The notes: generated from the sequence alone by a model not told the origin. DNA of 36,468 nt from JAIBJP01 sp035639875 (GCA_035639875.1 DASQXE010000161.1:1-36468); one strand, 5' to 3'; shown: positions 21,852 to 30,532, counted from the stretch's first letter. A program made the numbers and translations.

Positions 21852-22549
21852 CCGACCGCCATCCGCCTGACTCGATCCTGATCTCGACGGCCTCGGAGTC
21901 GGCTCTCAACGCCTTGCGCCGCCTCGATGTTCCGCTCGTCGTCCTCGTCGGCGGCGCCACCGGAACCGGCAAGTCGACCGTGGCCACCGAGGTCGCACAC
22001 TGCCTCGGAATCACACGGGTGACCTCGACGGACGTCGTCCGCCAGACGATGCGCGCGTTCTTTTCCCTCGAGTTCATGCCTTCGATCCACTACTCGAGTT
22101 TCGAGGCGGGGCCGGCCGTCGCCGGGCGGGACGAGGTAGAGGCGGATTCGCTCCTCATCGGCTTCCTGGAGCAGACGAGGAACGTCCTCGTCGGAGTCAA
22201 GGCTGTGCTCGGGCGCGCCATCGAGGAGGGCTACTCCCTCACGCTCGAGGGCGTCCATCTCGTTCCTGGCCTGATTCCGCCGGTCGATGGCGCCGTCTTC
22301 TGTCCGGTGCTCCTGACGATCGACGACGTGGAGGAGCATGCGGCTCACTTCTGGACGCGCGACGAGGCAGGCCTCCGCCCATTCGACAAGTACCTCCGCG
22401 CGCTCCCCGATATCAGGCGCATTCAGGACTACCTCGTCGAACGCGCGGCCAGGGCCGGGGTGCCCGTGATCCAGAACGAGCGCGTGGACGTGACCGTCGA
22501 GCGCGTCATCCAGCTCGTCCTCGCCGAGGTCGAGCGCGTCCGCACGTGA
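21848..22549 (+). CDS. 2-phosphoglycerate kinase
   Basis: This enzyme phosphorylates 2-phosphoglycerate to 2,3-bisphosphoglycerate, the substrate of the neighbouring cyclase. The product has 233 residues. It has a Walker A motif GGATGTGKST (35-44), TSTDVVRQTMR after it, a middle segment FMPSIHYSSFEAG, then LEGVHLVPG and FDKYLRALPDIRRIQDYL, all hallmarks of this kinase family as known from methanogens. It lacks the N-terminal ATP-cone of some archaeal versions. Overlaps of 4 nt on both sides make co-translation with the cyclase and the GlpX-like gene very likely. Confidence 0.85.
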   Translation: MTDRHPPDSILISTASESALNALRRLDVPLVVLVGGATGTGKSTVATEVAHCLGITRVTSTDVVRQTMRAFFSLEFMPSIHYSSFEAGPAVAGRDEVEADSLLIGFLEQTRNVLVGVKAVLGRAIEEGYSLTLEGVHLVPGLIPPVDGAVFCPVLLTIDDVEEHAAHFWTRDEAGLRPFDKYLRALPDIRRIQDYLVERAARAGVPVIQNERVDVTVERVIQLVLAEVERVRT

Positions 22550-23526
22550 GCACGACGCAGGTCAAGACGCTCTGCCGGTGCGAGGCTTACGCCGCCGTGA
22601 CGGAGGCGGCCGCGCTCGCAAGCGGACGCTGGCTTGGTCGCGGCGACGTCGAGGGCGCCGAGCAGGCGGCCGCCGACGCGATGCGCGAAGGGCTCGAGAA
22701 TCTCGAGATCGAGGGCCACATCGTCGTCGGCAGCGAGGTCGACGAGGACCAGCTGGCGATCGGCACCGTCGTTGGCCGGGGCGGAGAAAGCGTCGATCTC
22801 GCCGTCGATCCGCTCGAGGGCCGCGCCGTCGTTGCCCGCGGCGATTACGGAGCGATGGCCATGATCGCGGTCGGCGAGGAGGGGAGCTTCCCGAGCCTGC
22901 CGCAGATGTACATGCGCAAGATGGCCGTCGGACCGGTTGCGCGCGGCCGTATCGACCTCGGCCGCCCCGTGGGCGAGAACGTCCGGCAGATCGCCGAGGC
23001 GTTCGGGCGCAACACGCGGGACATCACGACGATCGTCCTTGACCGGCCACGCCATCACGACCTGATCGAGGAGATCAGGGCTGCAGGCGCCCGAATCAAG
23101 CTGATTCAGGACGGCGACGTCACTGCCTCGATCACGGCGGCGATCCGTGGAACAAACGATCACCTCGCGATCGGGATCGGCGGCGCGCGTCAGGCGCTCC
23201 TCTCAGCCGCGGCGCTGCGGTGCCTGGGTGGCGAGCTTCAGGCACAGCTCTGGCCGACGACGCGCGGCGAGATCGAGGCGGCCCGCGAGCACGGAATCGA
23301 GGACGTGAACAAGGTCTTCACCACGGACGAGCTCGCCCCTGGGGAGGTGATTGTCGCCGCAACCGGCGTTACCAACGGCGATCTCCTACGGGGCGTCCGC
23401 TTCCTTGCCGACAGCGCTCGCACGCACTCGATCGTCATGTGCACGCGTCACAACTGGGTGCGCTTCGTAGACGGGATTCACTTCTTCGCGCGCGAGCGGC
23501 GCGAGGAAGTCAGGCTGCTCGGTTAG
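22546..23526 (+). CDS. GlpX-like class II fructose-1,6-bisphosphatase, altered catalytic motif
   Basis: This class II FBPase-like phosphatase has 326 residues. Family landmarks are GRGDVEGAEQAAADAMR (metal D34), VDPLEG (88-92), SLPQMYMRKMAVGP, LIQDGDVTASI, and GVTNGDLLRGVRF. The canonical VDPxEGT has Arg93 in place of Thr. That Thr is the catalytic residue in characterised GlpX proteins (T90 in E. coli). The GEGE-type metal loop is also one residue short (VVGSEVDED). Activity on fructose-1,6-bisphosphate is therefore doubtful. The GTG start overlaps the 2-phosphoglycerate kinase stop. Its own end overlaps the convergent regulator by 4 nt. It could act on a phosphoglycerate; this is inference. 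Confidence 0.85.
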   Translation: MSTTQVKTLCRCEAYAAVTEAAALASGRWLGRGDVEGAEQAAADAMREGLENLEIEGHIVVGSEVDEDQLAIGTVVGRGGESVDLAVDPLEGRAVVARGDYGAMAMIAVGEEGSFPSLPQMYMRKMAVGPVARGRIDLGRPVGENVRQIAEAFGRNTRDITTIVLDRPRHHDLIEEIRAAGARIKLIQDGDVTASITAAIRGTNDHLAIGIGGARQALLSAAALRCLGGELQAQLWPTTRGEIEAAREHGIEDVNKVFTTDELAPGEVIVAATGVTNGDLLRGVRFLADSARTHSIVMCTRHNWVRFVDGIHFFARERREEVRLLG

Positions 23527-24296
23527 ACGAGCTCCAGAACTCGCTGCATGCGGACGAACTCTTCCGCCTCGGCACGCGAGTGGACTCCGAGGCGGCGATA
23601 CGCGTTCTTGATGTGAGTGCGCACCGTGTGGGTCGAGATCACGAACAGGTCGGCGATCTCTTGGGCGCTGAGCCCATCGGTGTAGAGCGTCAGGATGGCC
23701 AGCTCGCGCGGGCGCAGGGCCGCGCGGATGGTCGCGGGCGCGTCTTCGGGGATGAAAATGGAGTTCCTGGCCACCTGCCGGGCGAGCGCCTCGAGGGTGG
23801 CCGCGCGACGGTCCGCTTCCTCGAGCCGTGCCGCGAGGCGCTGGGCGGTCTCCGCGAGGAGGGCGAGCTCGTTCGCGTCGGGCCGGCGCTCCGTCCGCGA
23901 GCCGACCGTGATCGTCCCGATGGGCTCGTTTCCGACCTTGAGCCACTCGCCGTGCAGCCAGCGGGCTCCGAGCATGCGCCCCAGCGTGTGCCGGTGCCCG
24001 AGTACGAAGATCGAGCGCGCCTGCGCGATCGTCTGCGTGCTGTAGAGGAGCGTCAGGCGGTCGCTCGGCGGCGATCCCTCGACGGCGACGAGATGCAACT
24101 TGCCCTCGGAGTCGCTGTCGCGGAGCCGCAGGGCAGCCGTCTCGACCGAGAGGGCGAGGGGCAGCTTCCGAACGACGAGCTCGAGCGAAGGGGCGAGGTT
24201 CCTCGGGTCGACGGCCTCCAACGCCTGCTCGAGCGCCGCGTACGCATCAGGCGCGCGGTCGGGCGCGGGAAGGGCCATGCACCCGATGATACCCAT
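23523..24296 (-). CDS. GAF-domain LuxR-family regulator
   Basis: The predicted transcription regulator has 257 residues. Residues 20-165 look like a GAF-type sensor (ALSVETAALRLRDSDSEGKL, GARWLHGEWLKVG, PIGTITVGSRTERRP). A coiled linker (ALLAETAQRLAARLEEADR) leads to a LuxR helix-turn-helix at about 195-257 (LRPRELAILTLYTDGLSAQE and ISTHTVRTHIKNAYRRLGVH). The start is ATG 24296 behind GGGGA; ATG 24278 is an alternative. The gene is divergent from the DUF59 gene, with an inverted repeat between them. Confidence 0.85.
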   Translation of the reverse strand: MGIIGCMALPAPDRAPDAYAALEQALEAVDPRNLAPSLELVVRKLPLALSVETAALRLRDSDSEGKLHLVAVEGSPPSDRLTLLYSTQTIAQARSIFVLGHRHTLGRMLGARWLHGEWLKVGNEPIGTITVGSRTERRPDANELALLAETAQRLAARLEEADRRAATLEALARQVARNSIFIPEDAPATIRAALRPRELAILTLYTDGLSAQEIADLFVISTHTVRTHIKNAYRRLGVHSRAEAEEFVRMQRVLELV

Positions 24297-24330
24297 CGAC
24301 AATCCCCGATCAAACCGCGGATGGACAGGT

Positions 24331-24350
24331 GAGGTACCCCACAGTACCTC
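24331..24350. promoter_or_regulatory. inverted repeat, candidate operator
   Basis: GAGGTAC (24331-24337) and GTACCTC (24344-24350) form a perfect 7-bp inverted repeat with a 6-nt spacer in the 72-bp gap between the divergent LuxR-family and DUF59 genes. TAGACT (24357-24362) could be a -10 box for the DUF59 gene. Binding by the neighbouring regulator is inferred. Confidence 0.4.
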
Positions 24351-24368
24351 GCTCGGTAGACTGGTTCC

Positions 24369-24668
24369 ATGCCTTCGCGCGAGGAGGTCGTGGATGCGCT
24401 GCGGGCCGTCGAGGACCCCGAGCTCGGCATGGATATCGTCGAGCTCGGCCTGCTGTACGACGTCGCAGTAGAGGGTCCGAAGGTCCACGTCACCTTCACC
24501 CTCACGTCGATGGGCTGCCCGGTCGGTCCGCTGATCGAGCAGCAGATCCACGAGACGGTCGCCGACCTGCCGGGCGTCGACGAAGTGGAGCCGGAGCTGA
24601 CGTGGGATCCGCCCTGGTCGCCCGAGAAGATGTCGGACGACGCCAAATTCATTCTTGGGTTTGGTTAA
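24369..24668 (+). CDS. DUF59/MIP18-type iron-sulfur assembly protein
   Basis: This 99-residue cytosolic protein belongs to the family of SufT, PaaD and MIP18, which helps mature iron-sulfur proteins. The family pattern is REEVVDALRAVEDPELGMDI, VELGLLYDVAVEG, VHVTFTLTSMGCPVGPLIEQ with the conserved Cys, then VELTW-like ELTWDPPWSPEKMS at the end. It starts at ATG 24369. It is not next to other suf genes here, so a specific client cannot be named. Confidence 0.88.
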   Translation: MPSREEVVDALRAVEDPELGMDIVELGLLYDVAVEGPKVHVTFTLTSMGCPVGPLIEQQIHETVADLPGVDEVEPELTWDPPWSPEKMSDDAKFILGFG

Positions 24669-24676
24669 TCAGTAGC

Positions 24677-24693
24677 GGCGGGCATGCCCCGCC
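24677..24693. terminator. possible weak terminator hairpin
   Basis: GGCGGG (24677-24682) pairs with CCCGCC (24688-24693) around a 5-nt loop, in the 36-bp gap between the convergent DUF59 and dehydrogenase genes. There is no T-run, so it may only help Rho-dependent or mechanical stopping. Confidence 0.3.
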
Positions 24694-24704
24694 CGGACAA
24701 ATCT

Positions 24705-25688
24705 CTAGCCGGGGATCTCGAGGACGACCTTGCCGAACTGGCGCCCGCCCTCGAGGTACTCGTGCGCCGCGGCGGCCTCTGCGAGAGGAAACGTGCGGTC
24801 GACGATCGGCTTCGCCGCCCCGCTCGCGATCAGCTCGTAGGCGCCCTCGAAGTCTTCCCTCGTCCCCATGGTCGAGCCGAAGACGGTCAGCTGCTTCCAC
24901 CAGATGCGATGGAGCTGCGCGGGCGGGTTCGGCCCGCTCGTCGCCCCGCAGACGACGATCCGCGCGTTCGGTCCCGCGGCTTGCAGCGACGTCTTCCACG
25001 TCGCCTCGCCGACGTGCTCCACGACGATGTCGGCACCGCGGCCGCCGGTCGCTTCCTTGACCACGGCGCCGACGTCGTCGTCGGAGTGGTTAACGGCCGC
25101 GTCCGCGCCGAGGTCTCGCGCGCGCTCGAGCTTCTCGCTGCTCGAGGAAGTCACGATCGTCCGTGCGCCGAGCGCCTTGGCGAGCACGAATGCCGCTGAG
25201 GCGACCCCGCTCCCGATGCCCCAGAGGAGAACCCATTCGCCTTCCGCAACGCGCGCCTTCGTGACGAGCATCCGGTAAGCGGTCTCGAAGACGAGTGGGA
25301 AAGCGGCTGCCTCCTCGAACGAGAGTCCCCCGGGGATCGGATAGACGTTCTCGACGGGGACGGCGACCAGCTCGGCATGCGTGCCGTCGGTGTGCTCGCC
25401 GACGATGCGCGCGCCGTCGTCGAGCCCGGGGTTGATGACGACGCGGTCGCCCTCTGAAAAGGAATCGGCCCCGGCGCCAACCCCGGCGACCACGCCGGCG
25501 CCGTCCGCGCCGAGGATGCGCGGCTTGGGAACCGAGGGCAGCCCCTGGCGCACCCAGCAGTCGAGGTGGTTCAGCGAGGCCGCATGGAGCCGGATGAGGA
25601 CTTCGCCCGCGCCCGGACGCGGGTCCTCGACGTCCTCGTAGCGCAGGACTTCGGGACCGCCGTCCTCGTGGATCCGCACCGCCTTCAC
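24705..25688 (-). CDS. quinone-oxidoreductase-like alcohol dehydrogenase (MDR family)
   Basis: This cytosolic NAD(P)H-dependent medium-chain reductase/dehydrogenase has 327 residues. The N-terminal catalytic fold contains ASLNHLDCWVRQGLP and ILGADGAGVVAGVG. The Rossmann part has VLLWGIGSGVASAAFVLAKA with a GxGxxxA-like turn, then GARTIVTSSSSEKLERA. Catalytic-zinc ligands (C-H-E of ADH) are only partly present (Cys in LDCW, EH in GEHTDGT), and the four-Cys structural-zinc lobe is missing. Zinc use is therefore uncertain. The end, GGRQFGKVVLEIPG, is typical of QOR-like members. It starts at ATG 25688. Confidence 0.85.
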   Translation of the reverse strand: MKAVRIHEDGGPEVLRYEDVEDPRPGAGEVLIRLHAASLNHLDCWVRQGLPSVPKPRILGADGAGVVAGVGAGADSFSEGDRVVINPGLDDGARIVGEHTDGTHAELVAVPVENVYPIPGGLSFEEAAAFPLVFETAYRMLVTKARVAEGEWVLLWGIGSGVASAAFVLAKALGARTIVTSSSSEKLERARDLGADAAVNHSDDDVGAVVKEATGGRGADIVVEHVGEATWKTSLQAAGPNARIVVCGATSGPNPPAQLHRIWWKQLTVFGSTMGTREDFEGAYELIASGAAKPIVDRTFPLAEAAAAHEYLEGGRQFGKVVLEIPG

Positions 25689-25732
25689 GAGACCATCCTA
25701 ACTTCGAGATTTGGCGGTGCTACGGTCTTTTT

Positions 25733-26728
25733 ATGACCCAGCGCGAGCTCGAGCACATCGCCCGCGAGCTCGGGATCGACGTCGTCGGAGCGGCATCGGC
25801 AGAGCCGTACGAGAACACAGAGAAGGACATCCGCGACCGCCGCGCTCGGGGTCTCTTCGCGCGGATGCGGTTCACGATGGCTCAGCCCGAGGTCTCCTGT
25901 CACCCCGAGACGCTTCTGCCCGGTGCGCGAACGGTCGTCTCCGCTGCGTTCTCTTACTACGCGCCCGGGCCGAAGCCGAGCAGCGCCGAAGGGACCCTGC
26001 CGCGCTACGCGTGGCGGGACTACTACGCCGAGCTTCGCGCGAAGCTCGACCTCCTCGGCAAGCGGATCGGCGGCCGGTATCGTGTCTTCGTCGACGCCAA
26101 CCAGCACGTGGACCGGGAGGGGGCGGCGCGCGCGGGCGTCGGCTTCTACGGGAAGAACACGCTCTTGATCACGCGCCGGTTCGGCTCCTGGGTCGTCCTC
26201 GGAACGCTCGTCACCGATGCGGAGATCGAACCGAGCGCCCCGCTTGCGCTCGACTGCGGTTCCTGCACGCGCTGCATCGACGCCTGCCCGACCGGAGCGC
26301 TGGACGAGCCGGGCGTCCTCGACTCCACACGGTGCCTCTCGTACTGGACGCAGGCGCCCGGCGCGATTCCCGAGCGCTACCGGGCGGAACTCGGAGCCCA
26401 GGTGTACGGCTGCGACATCTGCCAGGACGTCTGCCCGTGGAACCGCGGCGTCGAGAAGCGCCGCGCCGGTGTGGAGCTGCCCGAGGAGGCGGAACCCGTC
26501 GTGTCGCTCCTCGACTGGCTCGAGGCACCGGACGAGGAGCTGCGCGAGCGCTACGAACGCCTCTATTTCCCGCGCAACGACGCCCGTTACCTGAAGCGGA
26601 ACGCACTCGTTGCCGCGGGGAACTCCGGCGATCCTGCGTTGGCCGGTGCCGTCGGCTCCCACTGCGACGATCCTGACGAGATGCTTCGCGAGCACGCGCG
26701 CTGGGCGGCAGAGCGCCTGCCGGCATGA
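25733..26728 (+). CDS. queG: epoxyqueuosine reductase QueG
   Basis: This cobalamin-dependent iron-sulfur enzyme reduces epoxyqueuosine to queuosine in tRNA anticodons. The product has 331 residues. It has an N-terminal cobalamin-binding part with VDANQHVDREGAARAGVGF (candidate catalytic D121) and GKNTLLIT. Two 4Fe-4S clusters come from C175-GSC-TRC-IDAC185-P, with C201, and from C227-DIC-QDVC234-P. HEAT-like helices follow (KRNALVAAGNSGDPALAGAV). The other queuosine genes are absent from the window. It overlaps the kinase gene by 4 nt, an odd partnership. Confidence 0.9.
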   Translation: MTQRELEHIARELGIDVVGAASAEPYENTEKDIRDRRARGLFARMRFTMAQPEVSCHPETLLPGARTVVSAAFSYYAPGPKPSSAEGTLPRYAWRDYYAELRAKLDLLGKRIGGRYRVFVDANQHVDREGAARAGVGFYGKNTLLITRRFGSWVVLGTLVTDAEIEPSAPLALDCGSCTRCIDACPTGALDEPGVLDSTRCLSYWTQAPGAIPERYRAELGAQVYGCDICQDVCPWNRGVEKRRAGVELPEEAEPVVSLLDWLEAPDEELRERYERLYFPRNDARYLKRNALVAAGNSGDPALAGAVGSHCDDPDEMLREHARWAAERLPA

Positions 26729-28524
26729 CCGAGACAATCGAGCGCCTCCGGGAGCTCGAGCGCTGGATCGCCTGGGTCCGGCTCCTCGCGGTCCCGTTCG
26801 CCGTCGTCGAGGTTGGAGTCGTCTCGACCCGATATCCGCCGGGATACGAGGCGAAGGCTTGGGTCATAACCGCCGTGTTCGGCACAGGAGCCCTCGTCCT
26901 TTGGGTCCTCGCGCGGCCGAAGCTCCCCGCCACGCGGCAGCGGATCCTCGGGCTCTCCGCGCTCGCCTTCGACTCGGGCGTCATAGCGAGCTACGTCGTT
27001 CTCTACTACGCGTACGAGGTCGACACGCCCGTGCGGCAACTGCTCTTCCTAGGCGTCGCCGAGGCGGCTGTGCGGTACGGGATCGCCGGGGGCGTCGTGC
27101 TGGCGCTTCTGCTGGCGCCGTTTCTCGCCTGGGGCGAAGACCTGCGCTCCGATCGCTTCCACAGGGATTTCAACGTGGACGCGATCACCTTGCCGGTCGG
27201 CCTCAACATTCTGATGGGGCTCATCGTCGGGTGGCTCGCCGGCCGCCTGAATCGCGCAGCGCGCTTCGCTGAAGCTCGTGCCGCCGAGGCGGAAGAGCTC
27301 CGCGACCGGCTCGGGAGACGCGCGGACCAGCTCGAGGCGGTGAACCGCGTCGCCCGCGCCCTGGGGTCGTCACTCGACCAAGAGGAGGCGTTCCAGCTCT
27401 TCGTGCGCGAGGTCCGCTACGTATTCGAGTTCGATCGCCTGGCGATCGTCCTCGTCGAGGGCGACAACGTCCTTGTGATGGCCACGTCGGGGCGGGACGT
27501 GGAACGCCTCTATCCGCGCGGAACCAGTCGCCCGCTCGCTGGCTCGATCGTCGAGGACGTACTCGCCCGCGGCCAGACAATCGTCCGGGGCGACATGGGG
27601 TCCATTCAGCGCTATCCCGAGGAGCGCGAGCTCGCAAGCATCGGACTCCAGTCGCGGGTCGTCGCGCCGCTCGTCGTGGGGGCCGAACCGGTGGGAATCC
27701 TTTCGATCGCGCGCGAGCCCGCGGACGCATTCTCGCCTGAGGAGGTCGAGCTGATCACGCTCCTGGCCGTCCAAGTGGCGGCCGCCGTCCAGAACATCCG
27801 GACCTATACGGCCGAGCGCAACGCGGCCGAAGAGCTGCGCCGCCTCTCCGCCCTGCGCGCGGACTTCGTCTCGCTCGTCTCCCACGAGCTCCGCACGCCG
27901 ATGGCGTCGGTCATCGGCTGCGCCGTGACCCTGCGGGCACGGTGGCGCGAGCTCGCCGCCGAGCAGCGCGAATCCTTCCTCGCGCTGATCGAGCAGGAAA
28001 CGGGGCGGCTCTCGACGCTGGTCGACGACGTCCTCGATACCTCCCGGATCGAAGCGGGGACGTTCACGTATACCTTCGCGGACGTGGACATCGCAGACCT
28101 CGTGCGGGAGACGACCTCGATAGTCGCCCTCGGGACGGACGAGGTGTCGATTCGGCCGGAGGTGCACGAGCCGTTGCCGATCGTGCGCGGAGACCGCGAG
28201 CGGCTGCGTCAACTGCTGGTCAACCTGCTTTCCAATGCCGCCAAGTACACGGTTGCGGGCGACGAGGTCGAGGTCCGGGCCGTCGCCGAAAACGGACTCG
28301 TCGTCATCAGTGTCGCGGACCACGGCCCTGGGATCAGCGCCGAGCAGCAGCGCCTCGTCTTCGAGAAGTTCGGCCGCTTGAACACCGGCGGGCGCTCCAA
28401 GCCCGGCGCAGGCTTGGGTCTCTTCATCGCGCGCTCGATCGCCGAGGCGCACGGCGGCACTCTGAGCGTCCGCTCGGAGGCGGGTTCAGGCTCGACGTTC
28501 ATCGTGCGGCTGCCGATCGCCTGA
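26725..28524 (+). CDS. membrane sensor histidine kinase with GAF domain
   Basis: This 599-residue sensor kinase has about five to six N-terminal membrane helices (15-173), a coiled linker (FAEARAAEAEELRDRLG), a GAF domain (about 215-360) and a full transmitter. The phospho-accepting His is H387 in SHELRTPMAS. The N box is NLLSNAAKY, the G1 box DHGPGISAEQ, the F box FEKFGR and the G2 box GAGLGLFIA. ATG 26725 overlaps the queG stop. No response regulator is adjacent, so its partner is elsewhere; the cyclase-receiver protein at 867-2150 is one candidate, but this is only a guess. Confidence 0.92.
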   Translation: MTETIERLRELERWIAWVRLLAVPFAVVEVGVVSTRYPPGYEAKAWVITAVFGTGALVLWVLARPKLPATRQRILGLSALAFDSGVIASYVVLYYAYEVDTPVRQLLFLGVAEAAVRYGIAGGVVLALLLAPFLAWGEDLRSDRFHRDFNVDAITLPVGLNILMGLIVGWLAGRLNRAARFAEARAAEAEELRDRLGRRADQLEAVNRVARALGSSLDQEEAFQLFVREVRYVFEFDRLAIVLVEGDNVLVMATSGRDVERLYPRGTSRPLAGSIVEDVLARGQTIVRGDMGSIQRYPEERELASIGLQSRVVAPLVVGAEPVGILSIAREPADAFSPEEVELITLLAVQVAAAVQNIRTYTAERNAAEELRRLSALRADFVSLVSHELRTPMASVIGCAVTLRARWRELAAEQRESFLALIEQETGRLSTLVDDVLDTSRIEAGTFTYTFADVDIADLVRETTSIVALGTDEVSIRPEVHEPLPIVRGDRERLRQLLVNLLSNAAKYTVAGDEVEVRAVAENGLVVISVADHGPGISAEQQRLVFEKFGRLNTGGRSKPGAGLGLFIARSIAEAHGGTLSVRSEAGSGSTFIVRLPIA

Positions 28525-28525
28525 C

Positions 28526-29896
28526 GTGCGCGAGATCGCTCCGTTCGAGTGGGAGATCGAGCCCGAGCCGCCCATGCGCGTACCCGGCCGGGTGTTTGCC
28601 AGCCGGCGCATGGTCGAGGCGGGAGAGCTCGAGAACGCGCTCCAACAGGTCAAGAACGTGGCCGCGCTTCCCGGAATCGTGGGCGCTTCATACGCCATGC
28701 CGGACATCCACTGGGGCTACGGCTTTCCGATCGGCGGCGTGGCTGCGTTCGACGTGTCGGAAGGCGTGATTTCGCCCGGCGGGGTCGGCTACGACATCGC
28801 CTGCGGCGTCCGTCTGATCAGGACCGACGTGCGCGCCGACCAGGTCCGAGGCAAGCTGCCGGCGCTCCTGCACGAGCTCTCGCGCTCCGTGCCGACTGGA
28901 ACGGGACGCGGGGGAGGGATCGACCTCGACCGGGCGGAGCTCGAGCGTGTGCTCGTGGACGGGTCGCGTTGGGCCGTGGGGCGCGGCTTGGGGCGTGAGC
29001 AGGACCTCGACCGCACGGAGGACGGCGGCGCCCTGGACGGCGCCGAACCCGGCGAGGTCTCCGAGCGCGCCTACGCCCGAGGGTTGAACACGCTGGGGTC
29101 GCTCGGCGCGGGCAACCACTTCCTCGAGGTGCAGGTCGTCGAGGAGATCGTGGACGATGACGCAGCGGCCGCCCTCGGTATCGAGCGCGAGCACGTCTGC
29201 GTCATGGTCCACTGCGGGAGTCGCGGGATGGGCCACCAGGTCTGCACCGACTTCCTCCGCGAGATGGAACGGGCGGCGAGCCGCGAGCGCATCGAGCTGC
29301 CCGACCGCCAGCTCGCGTGCGCGTCGTTTTCGAGCCCGGCCGGGCGGCGCTATTACGGGGCGATGGTGGCGGCGTCGAACTTCGCCCGGGCGAACCGCCA
29401 AGTCATCACGGAACGCGTGCGGAAGGCGTTCCGGCAGGTGCTCGGGCCGGTCGCCGGCGAGATGGAGCTCGTCTACGACGTCGCGCACAACATCGCCAAG
29501 ATCGAGCAATACGACGGGCGCGAGGTCGTCGTCCATCGCAAGGGCGCGACGCGTTCCTTTCCCGGCCAGCCCGTCCTCATCCCCGGCGACATGCAGCGGG
29601 CTTCATGGGTGCTGCAGGGGACGGAGACCTCCCTCGAGCGCTCGTTCGGCTCCACGTGCCACGGCGCGGGACGCGTGCTCGGGCGGAAGGAGGCCAAGCG
29701 CCGCATCCGTCCAGACGAGCTCAAGCGGCAGCTCGACGAGGCCGGCGTCCTCGTCAAGGTCGGGAAGATGGCCTTACTGGTCGAGGAGGCGCCGCAGGCC
29801 TACAAGGACGTGTCCGAGGTGGTCGAGGTGTGCGAGGGAGCTGGGCTCTCGAAGCGCGTCGCGCGCCTGCGGCCGCTTGCCGTCCTCAAAGGCTAG
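28526..29896 (+). CDS. rtcB: RNA-splicing ligase RtcB
   Basis: This GTP- and Mn-dependent ligase joins RNA 2',3'-cyclic phosphate or 3'-phosphate ends to 5'-OH ends. The product has 456 residues. Metal and catalytic motifs are intact: GYDIACGVRLI (Cys), GAGNHFLEVQ, MVHCGSRGMGHQV, YDVAHNIAKIE, and the guanylate-accepting His region HRKGATRSFPG. STCHGAGRVLG is also present. It starts at GTG 28526, 1 nt after the kinase stop, so it is in the same unit as the kinase and queG. No archease or RtcA gene is nearby. Confidence 0.93.
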   Translation: MREIAPFEWEIEPEPPMRVPGRVFASRRMVEAGELENALQQVKNVAALPGIVGASYAMPDIHWGYGFPIGGVAAFDVSEGVISPGGVGYDIACGVRLIRTDVRADQVRGKLPALLHELSRSVPTGTGRGGGIDLDRAELERVLVDGSRWAVGRGLGREQDLDRTEDGGALDGAEPGEVSERAYARGLNTLGSLGAGNHFLEVQVVEEIVDDDAAAALGIEREHVCVMVHCGSRGMGHQVCTDFLREMERAASRERIELPDRQLACASFSSPAGRRYYGAMVAASNFARANRQVITERVRKAFRQVLGPVAGEMELVYDVAHNIAKIEQYDGREVVVHRKGATRSFPGQPVLIPGDMQRASWVLQGTETSLERSFGSTCHGAGRVLGRKEAKRRIRPDELKRQLDEAGVLVKVGKMALLVEEAPQAYKDVSEVVEVCEGAGLSKRVARLRPLAVLKG

Positions 29897-29935
29897 CTGA
29901 GGGATTGGCGAACCCAACGTTCTAGCGAGGGCTAG

Positions 29936-30532
29936 CTAGGCGTCGATCGGGATGTGGCCGGGTTGGGCGGCCACGCGCTCGAGCCACGCACGAATCGCCG
30001 GGTAGCCCTGAAGGTCGAACCCGCCCTCGTGCGCCACGTGCGTGTACGCGTAGAGCGCGATGTCGGCGAGCGTCATGTCGCCGCCGACGAAGAAGCGCCG
30101 GCGCTCGAGCTGGCGCTCCATCGCCCGCAGCGCTTTGTGACCTGCTTCCATCCGCTCGGGAAGCCGATCGGCGAAGCCGTCGACGCGCCCGTGGGTGATC
30201 CAGAAGCGGACGACCGCAATGGCGGGCTCGTGGTCGTACTGCTCGAAGAACATCCACTGAAGCACCTGAGCGCGCTCGTACGCGTCCTCCGGAACGAAGC
30301 GCGTACCTTCCCCGAAGTACCAGAGGATTGCGCCCGACTCCCCGAGCGACCGCCCGTCGTCGAAAACGACAGTGGGTACGCGCTGGGCGGGGCTTAGGCC
30401 GCCGAGAACCTCTTCGCGGTTCGAGCGATCCTCGACTGAAAGCTCGCGCCGCTCGTACGGGATGCCGAGATGCGCGAATAGCAGCCGCACCTTGTAGCAA
30501 TTGCCCGAAACCGGGTTGTCGTAGAGGAGCAA
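29936..30532 (-). CDS. glutathione S-transferase-like protein
   Basis: This 198-residue protein has a thioredoxin-like N-domain (LLLYDNPVSGNCYKVRLL, with a Ser/Cys active-site region, then RVPTVVFDDGRSLGESGAIL). Its all-helical C-domain has LERRRFFVGGDMTLADIALY with the conserved Asp-cap. Actinobacteria usually lack glutathione, so the natural thiol may differ or the role may be structural. The start is TTG 30532, 1 nt after the PafBC stop codon on the same strand; upstream sequence in this frame is antisense-like. It is probably co-transcribed with pafBC. Confidence 0.8.
   Translation of the reverse strand: MLLYDNPVSGNCYKVRLLFAHLGIPYERRELSVEDRSNREEVLGGLSPAQRVPTVVFDDGRSLGESGAILWYFGEGTRFVPEDAYERAQVLQWMFFEQYDHEPAIAVVRFWITHGRVDGFADRLPERMEAGHKALRAMERQLERRRFFVGGDMTLADIALYAYTHVAHEGGFDLQGYPAIRAWLERVAAQPGHIPIDA

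Noticed and set aside
24278..24551. N-terminal extension of the LuxR-family regulator to 24551
   Set aside because: That part is antisense to the DUF59 gene and looks non-coding; ATG 24296 has a ribosome site.
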